From Saccopteryx bilineata (Eukaryota; Chordata; Mammalia; Chiroptera; Emballonuridae): 64,000 bases of DNA. Of this stretch, positions 21,404 through 33,668 are shown piece after piece. The notes beneath the pieces are model-generated. The model was not told where the DNA came from. It saw only the letters and a list, made by a program, of their open reading frames with translations, and searched no databases. A program made the position numbers and the translations under genes. The stretch covers positions 105,853,022 to 105,917,021 of the forward strand of contig NC_089492.1 in NCBI RefSeq assembly GCF_036850765.1, in the 5' to 3' direction. Positions within the stretch are counted from its first letter, which is position 1. Every line of letters begins with the position of its first letter.

Positions 21404-23692
21404 AAAAATGATTCTCATTGTAGTTTTGATTTGCATTTCTCTAATAACTAAAGAAGCTGAGCATCTTTTCATATATCTGTTGGCCATTTGTATTTCTTCC
21501 TGGGAGAAGTGTCTGTTCATGTCCTCTTCCCATTTTTTTATTGGATTGTTTGTTTGTTTGTTGTTGAGTTTTATGAGTTCTTTGTATATTTTAGATATTA
21601 GGCCCTTGTCTGAGCTGTTGTTTGAAAATATCATTTCTCATTTAGTTGGCTGTCTGTTTATTTTGTTATCAGTTTCTCTTGCTGAGCAAAAACTTCTTAG
21701 TCTGATGTAGTCCCATTCATTAATTTTTGCCTTCACTTCTCTTGCCTTTGGAGTCAAATTCATAAAATGCTCTTTAAAACCAAGGTCCATGAGTTTAGTA
21801 CCTATGCCTTCTTCTATGTACTTAATTGTTTCAGGTCTTATGTTTAGATCTTTGATCCATTTTGAGTTAATTTTAGTACAGGGGGACAGATTGTAGTCCA
21901 GTTTCATTCTTTTGCATGTGGCTTTCCAGTTTTCCCAGCACCATTTATTGAAGAGGCTTTCTTTTCTCCATTGTGTGTTGTTGGCCCCTTTATCAAAAAT
22001 TATTTGACTATATATATGTGGTTTTATTTCTGGGTTTTCTATTCTGTTCCATTGGTCTGAGTGTCTATTTTTCTGCCAATACCATGCTGTTTTGATTGTC
22101 ATGGCCCTATAATATAGTTTGAAGTCAGGTATTGTAATGCCCCCAGCTTCATTCTTTTTCTTTAGGATTGCTTTGGCTATTCAGGATTTTTTATAGTTCC
22201 ATATAAATCTGATGATTTTTTGCTCCATTTCTTTAAAAAATGTCATTGGAATTTTGATGGGAATTGCACTAAATTTGTATATTGCTTTGGGTAATATGGC
22301 CATCTTGATTATATTTATTCTTCCTAACCAAGAACAAGGAATATTCTTCCATCTCATTATATCTTTTTCGATTTCCCTTAACAATGGTTTATAGTTTTCA
22401 TTATATAAGTCCTTTACATTCTTTGTTATGTTTATTCCTAAGTATTTTATTTTTTTTGTTGCAATCGTGAAGGGGATTATTCTTTTGAGTTTGTTCTCAA
22501 ATGTTTCATTGTTGGCATATAGAAAGGCTATTGACTTCTGTATGTTAATTTTTTTATCCTGCGACTTTACTGTATTGGCTTATTGTTTCTAGTAGTCTTT
22601 TTGTGGATTCTTTGGGGTTTTTGATGTATAGGATCATATCATCTGCAAAAAGTGATACCTTTACTTCTTCTTTTCCGATATGGATGCCTTTTATTTCTTT
22701 GTCTTATCTGATTGCTCTAGCTAGAACCTCTAGTACCACATTAAATAAGAGTGGAGAGAGTGGACAACCCTGTCTTGTTCCTGACTTAAGGGGGAAAGCC
22801 TTCAGTTTAGTGCCATTTAATATGATGTTAGCTGATGGTTTATCATATATGGCCTTTATCATGTTGAGATATTTTCCTTCTAAACCCATTTTGTTGAAAG
22901 TCTTAAAATAAAATTGTGTTGTATTTTATCGAAAACCTTTTCTGTGTCTATTGATTAGCTATTATCAACAAGACAGGTAATAGCAAATGTTGGAGAGGCT
23001 GTGGAGAAAAAGGAACCCTCATACACTGTTGGTGGGAATGTAAAGTAGTACAACCATTATGGAAGAAAGTATGGTGGTTCCTCACAAAACTGAAAATAGA
23101 ACTACCTTATGACCCAGCAATCCCTCTACTGGGTATATACCCCCAAAACTCAGAAACATTGATATGTAAAGACACATGCAGCCCCATGTTCATTGCAGCA
23201 TTGTTCACAGTGGCCAGGACATGGAAACAACCAAATAGCCCGTCAATAGATGACTGGATAAAAAAGATGTGGCACATATATACTATGGAATAGTACTCAG
23301 CCATAAGAAATGATGACATCAGATCATTTACAGCAAAATGGTGGGATCTTGATAACATTATACGAAGTGAAATAAGTAAATCAGAAAAAAACAGGAACTA
23401 CATTATTCCATACATAGGTGAGACATAAAAGTGAGACTAAGAGACATTGATAAGAGTGTGGTGGTCACGGGGGGGAGGGGGGAGAGGGAGAGGGAAAGGG
23501 GAGAGGGAGGGGCACAAAGAAAACTAGATAGAAGGTGACAGAGAACAATCTGACTTTGGGTGATGGGTATGCAACATAATTGAATGACAAGATAACCTGG
23601 ATGTGTTATCTTTAAATATATGTATCCTGATTTATTGATGTCGCCCCATTAAAAAAATAAAATTTAAAAAAAAAAAAGAAAAAAAATGATTC
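21404..23692. mobile_element. Twin-primed (5'-inverted) L1 insertion
   Basis: Positions 21415 to about 22959 read as L1 ORF2 on the minus strand, from the reverse transcriptase LSIDxEK region to MQIKTTMR. Positions about 22960-23681 read as the next L1 segment on the plus strand (zinc-knuckle region, 3' UTR, A-tail). About 23 bp of L1 sequence is missing at the switch, judged against copy B near 52490-52512. One duplication, AAAAATGATTC, flanks the whole at 21404-21414 and 23682-23692. This is the expected product of twin priming. The inverted part carries a stop, a 1-bp frameshift near 22555 and other lesions. Confidence 0.9.
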
Positions 23693-24509
23693 GATTTATT
23701 TTAAAGAAGAAAAGAATAGGCATGTAAATTAGACTAGTGTTTTCTGCCTGGGTTTAAATCATAAAAAATCTTGATAAAGTAATCAGCCTTTAAGATGCTA
23801 CTGAAAGAGACAAAAAGAAGAAAATTCTAAGAAGAATGAGTCCTGTATATAAATATTAGCAAATTAATATATGCTAATGCTGATTTTTTTTTCCCATGGC
23901 CTTGGTTGGATATTATGACAATTCATGCTTTGGTAAATGAACACATGAAAATAGATATGTACATGTATTAATAGAATTTATTATTTTTATATCCTAAATG
24001 ATTTTATTAGTAAACTTACTTTTCATCCCTTGGAATGGCCAAGAAACATGTTATTATTAAATAAGTGCTCTCTTTCTTTTTAAAATCTTTGTGCTAATGT
24101 TCTATGCTTCTTTGGCCATAAAATCTGTGGTATTTTTCAACCTTAGAAAGGTCCAATAAAAGCAATTTACTGGGCCCATTGCTCCTACTAAATAATAATT
24201 TCCTAAAAAATGAGTGAATTAAGAATGAGAAATGAAGTTGATTATCCACATTTTGTTTTATATTTTAGTAGAGAAATAAGAAATTCTTAAATGGCCTTTT
24301 GATCTGTATCCCCTTTAATTAGGTGACAAATTCAAGCTGTCTACTTGATAGCAATGTTATATCGAGAAATATGCACACTGAGTAGACTATGTCATTGAGA
24401 AATATGCACACTGAGTATACTTTGTTTAACTGTGGAGGAAAGGAGAGCATACAGCACAGTCCTCACAAACACAGGCATGCAAATGTACAGCCATAACACA
24501 GCCAAGGTT
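23693..24509. other. Unique AT-rich DNA, no gene seen
   Basis: No repeat or gene is recognised. A small local duplication of GAGAAATATGCACACTGAGTA occurs near 24364 and 24398. Confidence 0.4.
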
Positions 24510-24940
24510 GAAAGTTGTAATTGGGCCCTGGCCGGTTGGCTCAGCGGTAGAGCGTCGGCCTAGCGTGCGGAGGACCCGGGTTCGATTCCCGGCCAGGGCA
24601 CACAGGAGAAGAGCCCATTTGCTTCTCCACCCCTCCGCCGCGCCTTCCTCTCTGTCTCTCTCTTCCCCTCCCGCAGCCAAGGCTCCATTGGAGCAAAAAT
24701 GGCCCGGGCGCTGGGGTTGGCTCTGTGGCCTCTGCCTCAGGCGCTAGAGTGGCTCTGGTCGCAACATGGCGATGCCCAGGATAGGCAGAGCATCGCCCTC
24801 TGGTGGGCAGAGCTCGACCCATGGTGGGCGTGCCAGTTGGATCCCGGTCGGGCGCATGCGGGAGTCTGTCTGACTGTCTCTCCCTGTTTCCAGCTTCAGA
24901 AAAAAAAGCAAAAAAAAAATAAAAAAGAAAGTTGTAATTG
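24510..24940 (+). mobile_element. Long tRNA-derived SINE, young copy
   Basis: The body is 24524-24926 with exact GAAAGTTGTAATTG at 24510-24523 and 24927-24940. Its head is almost identical to the SINE inside copy B (51753), suggesting recent mobilisation. Confidence 0.92.
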
Positions 24941-25038
24941 TAAAGTCCAAAATAAAGGAGAATATATTTTAACAAAAATTTTTATCAGATACAGGTTATA
25001 GCTATGAGAATTGCAGATGTTTAATTGGTCAATTTAAT

Positions 25039-25226
25039 AAGAACAATTATTCTTTTTTTTTTTTAATAAATTTTTATTAATGGTAATGGGATGACATTAA
25101 TAAATCAGGGTACATATATTCAAAGAAAACATGTCTAGGTTATTTTGTCATCAAATTATGTTGCAAACCCCTCGCCCAAAGTCAGATTGTCCTCCGTCAC
25201 CCTCCATCTAGAAGAACAATTATTCT
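25039..25226 (-). mobile_element. Very short 5'-truncated L1 (158 bp) with 15-bp duplications
   Basis: The insertion 25054-25211 is nearly identical to the last part of the copy A family 3' UTR. It is flanked by exact AAGAACAATTATTCT at 25039-25053 and 25212-25226. It is recent. Confidence 0.92.
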
Positions 25227-27410
25227 AAAATAGTCTTTTTACTTCTCTCTTACCATTTTATAATTTTAAAACATTCTATTGTTAATGTCCCTATAGTTAA
25301 TAATCTAATCTCAATTTTTTAAAGAATAGAATATCTTGTTGGTCAAAAGCAAAATTAACTTTAGAGATAAATAGCAATATATCCACTTTATATTAATTTA
25401 ATCTTATGAAAATATAGCAATTTGTAAGATATTACATTTATGTCCTGCTTTAAATCTTCAATCAGTCTCTCCCATCTGTCAAAATTTTATAGCTACTAAA
25501 AGATAAAGGCTCTGTTGCTATGGCAATTATTCCATTACCTAGGTGACAGTGTTCAAATGATGTCATTGTTAAAGAACTCTAACTCATGAAATATTTTTAG
25601 TTTTCGTATGGTTAGACGGAGAGAAAAACGATCTAGTGATGCAAACTCAAGAGGGCCAGAAGAATGTTGCTCCTCTCAGTAAACAGGGTTCTCCAAATGA
25701 GAATTAAAAGGTGAAAGCTCAAAGGAATCTCTCTAATTATGTTTGCTTTTAGTTACGTCAATACCCTCATCAACATTTTATAAAGCTGAATGAAGGAGAA
25801 GATTCATTTATGTGCAGAGAAACAAAAAGAAAGCAAAGTAGTCTAGGGAAGAATGGTAGAAATGGCATCCCATTTAAAATATATTTTTTCTTAAGTATAT
25901 CTTCAGTTGCACCTCATGCTTAATAGTTACCAAGAAAAAAAAATACCATGCACTTTCACCTTGGTGCCATGATCTACATCTTAAACAGATTGCTGTATAC
26001 AGAAAGATATGGAGAAAAACATAGAGGAGGAAAGGGAACCAGGAAATCAGATAGAGAAAACAGCAGGAAACATCAGAAAACTGGGTTGCTGCTCATTGTT
26101 CAGAATATTAGGAAAGAAGGATTAGAAAGAAAAAAGAGGTAGCAAGAAAAGGAAATAAGACTTTCAAAAGTTTATCAAACTTCAATAGGACTTATGAGGA
26201 GTGACTGTCCTGGGGTTTGGCATTTCTATCTCAGCTAGAGGACTTTTAGGTGTTGAAAGGGATGTATAGCCAAAGTTACTAAACAGGTGACAGGAAAATT
26301 GTCCTTCAAGCTCAGAGGATTCTACAGTCAACCATGCTCTAATGACCCCAGGTGATACTACCCACCTAATCAACATCATATCAACACCTCCTTTATGATA
26401 ATGTAAAGCATTTCTTCCGAGACCCTTTCTCTCTTTTTTCTTTTGGTGTCCTCTCTTATAAATTAACCTTCCCCATTCTCTCATGTAATAAAGGTTGAAT
26501 TATAAAACTTAAAGATAGCCCAGGAGTCTATTTATAGGTAAGGCTAAAAGTCTAGAGAGGTTCTTTAACTGGTGCAATGATAAAAACTCCAAGTACACCA
26601 TTTAGTGGTCTAATACCAATTCAAGTCCTGAACACTTGCTAGCACCCTCGAGCCTTTTGCTCTGATACTTCACTGTAGAAAAATTCACTACAGTTAGAGG
26701 CAGTCTATTCCACTTTGGCCAAGTTGACATAGTTCGCTCAAAGCAAAACAATTACATATACCTGTGAGAAAACTTGTTAGTCTCCACAATATTTGAATTT
26801 TTTAACAGGAGAACGGAGAGAGCAAAGTTATTCCCAAAGGTCAAGTGGCAGAACTCCAGACACTGTACAACTTGGGCTTGTGTTTGGAGATTGGCTGGGG
26901 AAGATGAAACTCTCCTGGAGACCTCAGAGTCATGCTGCGGCGGACTACTACTCTTTATTTCTGTGCATAAGGCTAGTTTGGGTTTTCCTGGAGGTGGGAT
27001 GTACTTACATAGTGTTTACAGTTGAATTTTATGACAAGAGTGTATCAGGCAGGACAGGAAGTGATGATGAGGTACGAGTTCAACCAGGGAAGCAACAGCT
27101 GCTGGGGCACCACCTCACTTTGTGAAAACTGATAACGGGCTCATTAATTGTAGTGTTTTGGCGACTCCCACACCTAACTAACATGGAAGCCATTCTTTGA
27201 TTAGTAATTCATCTTTATTCAATTAACAGCTTCATGAGTCTTGTTCTTGGTATGTAATACATGCCTTGACATTCGTCCAGAAGTTAGTTTCTATAAGAAA
27301 ATGTGTTACATGAGTGCAATTACTTCACAATGCTTTGTGGTTTCAAATTCTAACAGTGTTCTTTCTATCCCCAGGGGTTGGGGGAGGACATACCAAAGGC
27401 TGGAATGAAA
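25227..27410. other. Unique DNA, no gene seen
   Basis: Sequence of mixed composition with only short, unsupported open frames. I recognise no family-level repeat. Confidence 0.4.
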
Positions 27411-27419
27411 ATATCTAAA

Positions 27420-27900
27420 ACCCAAAAACACTTGTCAGACTGAACCACCAACATCATAAATCAAGCTCATTAACAGCCTCTGATAAAGCTTATCTGCTTC
27501 ATATCACCAGGGAGGCACTCGCTAGCAGGGCCTTCGCAGACAGAATTTGCAGCAGATACCATCATTAGAACTCAGTGGAATAGCCATCCACAGGAACAGC
27601 TTGCAGCCAGAGCCTCCCTACCATAATTACAGAAATGATTACAGTAGCAAATATTAAAATCAGTGCAGTTATACGTAATTTCTACAACAGGCAATCTAAT
27701 CTACCAGCAGTAAAAACAGTAATAAAAGCATTGCCCAGTGATGGGACAAAGCAATTTGCAATCAAGATGCCTAACAATAACAGTAAGTTTTCTTACAGCT
27801 GGATTCATTGTTAGTGCGGTTTGCTTTGCATCCTGCTTGAGGGAGCTTAATTAAGACCTGGGAAATAACCGTGTTAGCTAATGTGTTATACTAATGGACG
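27420..27900. promoter_or_regulatory. Candidate conserved non-coding block (possible enhancer)
   Basis: About 480 bp free of recognisable repeats, with high sequence complexity and many sites of homeodomain type (AATTA, TAATTA, TAATGA) and SOX type (AACAAT, ATTGTT), and a CAGCTG E-box near 27797. Coding is unlikely because no frame stays open. The call is by appearance only. Comparison with other mammals would decide it. Confidence 0.3.
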
Positions 27901-28084
27901 TTTCACGCAAAATTATATGATTTCTGGCTTCCCTGAAAAGTTGCAGCTTTGGCACAGGGCATCCATGGAGGATAATAACGTCTCCTAAGGAAGGCACCAC
28001 TTGCTTCCGCCAGAGAGCAAAATTGTCCATTTACATCAACATGATCTAGTTCCTTATTTATTTGAATCCTCATTTTCCTCCCAT

Positions 28085-28270
28085 TATACACCTTATAGCA
28101 CTCACCTGTCTCTATTTGTTATTCCATACCAATGTCTCCTTATTATAGTTTAAGCTCTTGGATGAAAGAGACTATAACTCATTCATGTTCTTAATTTCTC
28201 CCTTCCCAGAAAGTCTATCACTGTGCTAAGAATAAAGTAAATGCTATGCATGTTTGTCAAATTAAACTGA
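28085..28270 (+). repeat. L2 LINE 3'-end relic
   Basis: The order of segments follows the L2 3' end: TATAGCACTCACC, then TAAGCTCTTGGATGAAAGAG, then a CTGTGCTAAGAATAAAGTAAATG end. Confidence 0.5.
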
Positions 28271-28387
28271 TGAACCTGAGATGTCAACTTATACAATATA
28301 AATCAAACATGACTCTGAAACATCACAATAAAGAAAACATAATCTACAATAGCTGAGACCTGGTGCGACTGAGTTTGTTTGTTTAAA

Positions 28388-28556
28388 ATAGTAATTCTCA
28401 ACCTATCTATTCATTATATCATCTGTAAGGCTTTAAGAAAAACCTAGTTGTTAAATACCAATCCAGATCATTTAAGTCAGAATTTCTAAGAGTAGAATCT
28501 GGGCATAGGGATTTTTAAGGCTGCCCCAGAAGGAGCCAGGCTTGGGACTCGCTGAT
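28388..28556 (+). repeat. MER5-like hAT DNA transposon relic
   Basis: Segments AGTAATTCTCAACCT at the left, GGGCATAGGGATTTTTAAGG in the middle and a terminal GGGACTCGCTG match the plan of MER5A-type non-autonomous hAT elements. A MIR-like minus-strand remnant may follow at 28650-28720. Confidence 0.55.
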
Positions 28557-29329
28557 TTAAAAGGTATGAGTAAACACACACTGAGAATGTAAACATGGAA
28601 AATATTTGATTTATTAGGGGTGAAGAAATAACTTTCTTTGCTGGGTATCTTTGGACATGTGCTTCATTCTCTGGGCCTCATTTGTACCACTATAAAACAA
28701 AGAGGATTAATAATATATACAATAATTCCTAAACTATTTTTCATAACCATACTACATGGGTACATAACAACACTAGCATCAACACCACCAGGCCAGTGCC
28801 CAACTGCACGCTTACAGAGTCACAGTCCCCAACAGTGGGGACCAGAAGTTTGTATTCTTAAACTTTCTCCAAGTCACACCAGTTATTTGAACAAGAACAA
28901 CAGGACAGGTGACCTTGTAGTTTGCTCACAGAATACAAGATAAACAATAGAAAAACAAAGTGTTTTCAAAAAGTATATAGTTTAGATCTTGATTGCTTAA
29001 ATGTCTTTTTCCAACCCAAGAAACTGGGGCTCCTTAAAGAAATGGCTAATTATAAGGCAAGGGAAGAGATTATCCAAATGAACTTTGAGTATCTTGTAGG
29101 GCCGAAAACTAGTGAAGGTTTTAAAAAGCACAATAATGTGGGCATGACAAAGAGAACAGGATGCTAACCTAGAAGAGTCCCAAATGGCCAAGGGTAATTG
29201 CTTTACAGTAGAAAATCATGGCAGACACCACCTTAAACACCATTGCCATCACTAGGGATGAAGCATGTAGCCTCTGGCAGGATGCCTTAAGAAAGGGCAC
29301 TTAATCTCTGTGGTCTCCCTTCCCCATCC

Positions 29330-29556
29330 TGTAACCCCAGTTCAATCATGAGAGAAAATGTCAGATAAACCCAAACTGAAGGGACATTCTAGAAAATACC
29401 TGACCAATCCTACTAAACAAGGTCATGAAAAATAAATAAGACTGACAAACTTATGCAGTGTGGTATCCTGAATCATATCTAGGACATTTGTGGAGAAACT
29501 GGTGAAATTTGAATAAAGTCTATAGTTTAGTTAATAGTAATACACTATGTAAAGTG
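29330..29556 (+). mobile_element. Ancient L1 3' UTR, left part, interrupted by an LTR
   Basis: The sequence follows a common mammalian L1 3' UTR: GGGACATTCTAGAAAATA, then GTGGAGAAACTGGTGAAAT, then GAATAAAGTCTATAGTTTAG. It stops at about 29556 and continues at 30326-30440 with TAAGATATTAACC and GAACTCTGTACTATCTTTG. The gap is filled by an LTR. Confidence 0.6.
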
Positions 29557-30325
29557 AAGAGCCACTGTGCCACTTCACCCGCAGGTGTTGTAAAGTACCA
29601 AAAGCTACAGAATTAATATTAATATTTTGGGAGGCTTGAAGAACATTTTATTAATTTGGGTTAAGGTGTGCAGAGAAATTGTGAGAATAGTCCCTGTACT
29701 GTGTGATTGGCATGACCAGGATGACCCTTGGCATTGTATTGTAAATGCAAAGGGGAGAAAAACATGGATCCCCGGACATTCCACCACGCTTGTGGGGAAA
29801 GGAGTGAATGGCTAGCTAGGTACAGGGAGAGAAAAGCCAAAATAAACCTTTTCTTATAGCAATGAGCCATTTGCAGGCATTTGTCCCCACAGAAACTACC
29901 TCTCCTATGTAAATGTGCGTGGTTAACACGTATGACTCTAGACAGAGAGATAGCAGATAAACACTAGATAATATAGGAAAGCCTTTTAATATCTAAAGAG
30001 ACATCTTCCTACCATTGTGTTGACTTGTAAATTTTGTTTTCACCAAAATAATGTATAGCTTGCAAATTGAATGTGGTCCTATCATGTTAAAGGACATATG
30101 ACTATAACCAATAGTGGTAAGGGGCTCCTAATTACAATTTTTGCTTCTGTACTTCCCACTTACAAAACTATAAAAACTAAGTAGAACAAAGGGCCAGCGC
30201 GCGCTCCCTCAGACCACTGCTGGAGGAGCCACCACTTGGCCAAGCTAGACAATAAAGCCTTGGTGTGTAATCGACAGACTTTGTGTCTTCAATATTTCAG
30301 GTCCCTCTGGATTAGGCTTAACAAA
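29557..30325 (+). mobile_element. Probable solo LTR nested in an ancient L1 3' UTR
   Basis: The roughly 770-bp block starts about TGAAGAGCC and ends TTAACA. Near its right side is a promoter-like ACTATAAAAACTAAG (about 30168), then a GC-rich stretch, an AATAAAGCC poly(A) signal near 30250 and a T-rich U5-like end. Boundaries are inferred from the split L1. The duplication is unclear (AAG on both sides). No internal retroviral genes are present. The 60-70-codon frames inside are not genes. Confidence 0.55.
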
Positions 30326-30440
30326 GTAAGATATTAACCTTAGAGAAAATGGATGATGGATACAGGGGAACTCTGTACTATCTTTGAAATTTTTATGTAA
30401 ATCTAAAAATATTCAAAAGTAAAAGTGCATTTTAAAATGC
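30326..30440 (+). mobile_element. Ancient L1 3' UTR, right part
   Basis: This continues the L1 3' UTR cut at 29556 and ends in an A-rich, degenerate tail. Confidence 0.55.
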
Positions 30441-30744
30441 GCACAAAAATGGCCCTATCCCACTGGCTCAATCAGCAAGGCGTGCAGAAGTCCTGGGTTT
30501 GATCCCTAGTCAGGCACACAGGAGAAGTGACCATCTGCTTCTCTTCCCATCCCTCTCCTCCTTCTGTCTCTCTTCCCCTCTCTCAGCCAGTAGCTCAATT
30601 GGTCCAAGAGTTGGCCTGGAGCACTGAGGATAGTTCAGTTGATTCAAGCATCAGCCCCAGACAGGGGTTGCTGCGTGGATTCCGCTCAGGCTGCATGCGG
30701 GAGTATATCTCCCCTCCTCTCACTTAAAAAAAAAGTACACAAAT
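30441..30744 (+). mobile_element. Diverged tRNA-derived SINE of the long type, shortened
   Basis: The body is about 30451-30734. Its head, GGCCCTATCCCACTGGCTCA, has a deletion before the B-box-like GGTTTGATCCC. Imperfect flanks are GCACAAAAAT (30441-30450) and GTACACAAAT (30735-30744). It sits at the end of the ancient L1. Confidence 0.7.
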
Positions 30745-30862
30745 AAGTAAAGCAAACATATGCATGAGATCATTACAATGTTTTGAGACATAAAGTCTTT
30801 GCTGTTCTTTTCCTGTTACTTGGTGAAGAATTAAATATGTTATATAAACATTAATTCAACTT

Positions 30863-31213
30863 AAAAAACAACTTGCTAAGAACTGTATGATGTCACACAT
30901 AGGTGGATTATAAAACTGAGACTTATAGACATAGATAAAAGTAAATTGGTTATCAGGGGGAAGGAAACATGGGGGAGGGAGAAGGGGACTCTAGTGAATG
31001 GGGAGGAGGGAGGGGTTGGGGGAGGGTGTCCAGGGAGACAAAAATGAGGTGACGGAAAATGATTTGACTTTGGGTGATGGGTATACAACATAATGAACAG
31101 TTCAAAGGCTATAGAAATGTTCATCTGAAAACTATGTACTCTTATTGATCAATGTCACCCTGTTAAAGTTAATTTTCCAAATAAAATTTAAAAATTAAAA
31201 AGAAAACAACTTG
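30863..31213 (+). mobile_element. 5'-truncated older L1 3' end
   Basis: The insertion is about 30876-31201. It shows the C-terminal ORF2 remnant, a G-rich 3' UTR tract (30955-31035), TTTGACTTTGGGTGATGGGT and an A-tail. AAAACAACTTG flanks both ends (30865-30875 and 31203-31213). Confidence 0.82.
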
Positions 31214-31649
31214 TACTTACTAATCACCCTGGACTTAAAATCACCAGGTTAAATTGGCAGAGTGTACATTGTACTGGATGTGGCAAGAGTGCCTTCCTGT
31301 TTTACTTCCCAGGAACCATTTAATGAGAGGCACATTTCCTCATTTAATACACCATAGCAGGCACATTTCATTAGGGCCCAAAGCCTGTCACTCCTGGTAA
31401 ACTCACCCACTGTTTGGCTGCAATGTGCAGTGAATACTTCATGGGGATTTACACAATACCTTTTCCTTAAGGCTGAATCCCATCTGAGAGCAGAATATCT
31501 ATGCTTACTATCGAAGTGTAGTATCCTTTTGTTATTTTACTTTAAAACATTAAAAGTTCTCCACATAAGAAGGAAATCTCTTAGTGAAAGATGTGATGCT
31601 GAGCTAACTTCACATTAGAAGCTCCAGTTGCCAATTTTTTGTTTTATTT

Positions 31650-32390
31650 TCTAAATATTTCTGAAAAGCAGCCTTTCCACCCTTTCTTTGTATATAATCT
31701 AAAACCTTTTATGTCTCTCTCCCTCTCTTCTGTTCTGCTCCTTTCCTCTATCTGTAGTACATCCATTTCACTCGACCCAGGGGGGTCCATTCTAAGTTGC
31801 AAATATGCCTTTGCCACTTCCCTGAGTATAACCGTCTTGTGTCTACCTACTGATTAGAGGTTAAGCCCTAAATTCTCGGCATGGCACACCAGTTTTTCAT
31901 GGTATGATCTCTGCTAACTCTTTAGAAACTGTGAAAGGGAAACAGCAGTACTTCTCATCATCGTAACTTAGGCTGTGATTTACTAAAGTGCTTATTTTCT
32001 GTACACAACCTATAACTCTATGCTTGTCTCTTCTCTTGTGGTTTCTTCCCCTTATTTAATTTGTAAATTCCTAATTATATTTCAAAGCTCATTGGAGGTC
32101 TTCTCTTCTATGAGGTTTTCTTTAACAATACTTTCCCAACCATCCTCCTTCCCCTGCAAAGATGAAGCATTGCCTCATTTTCCTGCTTCAGTGTCATCCA
32201 GGATATACCACTATTCCTACACTCATCACACTGTCTTTCACTCTGCAGTGTACAAGTGTCTTTCTTTCCACCAGGCGGTAAGTGTCTATCTTCTTCATCT
32301 TTGTATCCCCAGGGAAGAACACAGAGCCTGCTACACAGAAGAGACTAAAAATTTTACTGAGCTGCTCTAAACAGAAATTCCTGCTCATTT
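31650..32390 (+). repeat. L2 LINE 3'-end relic, long
   Basis: The order of segments fits the L2 3' end: a CTT/CCT-rich start, TTGGAGGTCTTCTCTTCTAT near 32092, CTCATCACACTGTCTTTC near 32222, then TCATCTTTGTATCCCCAGG near 32297 and AACACAGAGCCTGCTACAC. The open frame at 32020-32370 is a by-product. Confidence 0.6.
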
Positions 32391-32739
32391 AAATTAAAAT
32401 AAATATTTTATTTCTCAAGGGACTCTCTAATTACCTAGAGTTGCTATGTATCTGCAGGGCTAAATTTAAGCATCATCCCTCTTCATACATCTCTGTAAAA
32501 AAAAAAAAGGAAAAGAAAAAGAAAAGGCAAACAATGTTTCAAACTTGTATCACCTGCAAACTTTTTCCACTTAGTCAATCTTACCTTTGTCTTTCTATCT
32601 GAATGGCTGAGAGGATTTTAAATAAATCTATTTTAATAATCCTTTTTTCATTTCTCGCACCACTCTTGATTAAATGAGATCTCCATTCATCTATAATCTA
32701 GGGCAATATGCTATAAATTATGCATAGATATTCAAGTAA

Positions 32740-33500
32740 GATCAATTTCTGACCTCAGGGAGCTTGTAGTCTATTAATGGAGGAGGCCGCACATGCTGTG
32801 ATGGAGCAGGGACAGGTGTCCTAAGTCATGGAAGCTCTCCTTGAAAAGATGGCACATAAACTGGGATTTGAAGGATCAATAGAAGTTACCTAGCTGAGAG
32901 AGGGGGTGAAGGGCATCACATGTGGAGACAGAAACACCTGAGTTGGGGCATCAAGTGGAAGTGGTAGTGGTGAGAGGTATATGTATAAATCTTAAAGCAG
33001 CTGACATACATGGGCTGGAAGATGCAAATAATATGTACAGTGATTACGTCCAAGATAAATCTTAAAGGCCCTGTGACTAAGTTTGGGTATTTGAATTTTA
33101 GGCTGGCAGCAACCACGGGTTATTGAAGAATTTTAATTACATTTATGTATTGAAAGTTCCCGGCAAATAATGAGAAAGTAATAGGAGTAAGGCATAGAGA
33201 AGAAGCAAATTATCCAGGCAAGAAAAGATTAGGGCATGAATAAAAGGAATAGCAGTGGATGTAGAAAGTAGGGGAACTGAGCAAAGGTAGAATTTAGAGC
33301 AGTTTGTGACCAGTGAGTGAGGACATGGGAGGTGATTAAGATGACTCCTAGATTTCTGAATTGGACAACGGAGCCAATGGCGATGGTATTTCAAAGACGG
33401 GGATACTGAAGGAGGAGCAAGTTTGAGAAAGGAGATAATGTTAGGTTTAAAACATGTTGGATTAAGACCTCCCTGGGCATTTAAGTAGAAAAGGCAGTTG
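32740..33500 (+). repeat. Ancient interspersed mammalian repeat, family not assigned
   Basis: A long purine-rich, non-coding stretch resembles a widespread old mammalian repeat through segments such as GACCTCAGGGAGCTTGTAGT, AAACTGGGATTTGAAGGAT, AAGATGACTCCTAGATTTCT and TAGAAAAGGCAGTTGGATA. I cannot name the family with confidence. Confidence 0.4.
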
Positions 33501-33668
33501 GATACTTTCTAGTGTTGGCCAAGTAGTCTAATTATAAATGACACATTGAGAAGCTATATATTTAGGTAAGATCCTGAAAGTGAAAAAAAAAAGTATAATG
33601 AAGCTAAGGTTGGGGACCTGATGAGCATCAAGATAGTGAGTTGACAAAGTACTCACTTTCCAGGGAAA

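Noticed and set aside
26774..27125. Two overlapping frames of 83 and 110 codons as a possible exon
   Set aside because: No recognisable domain, no convincing splice sites and no composition bias; length is within chance.
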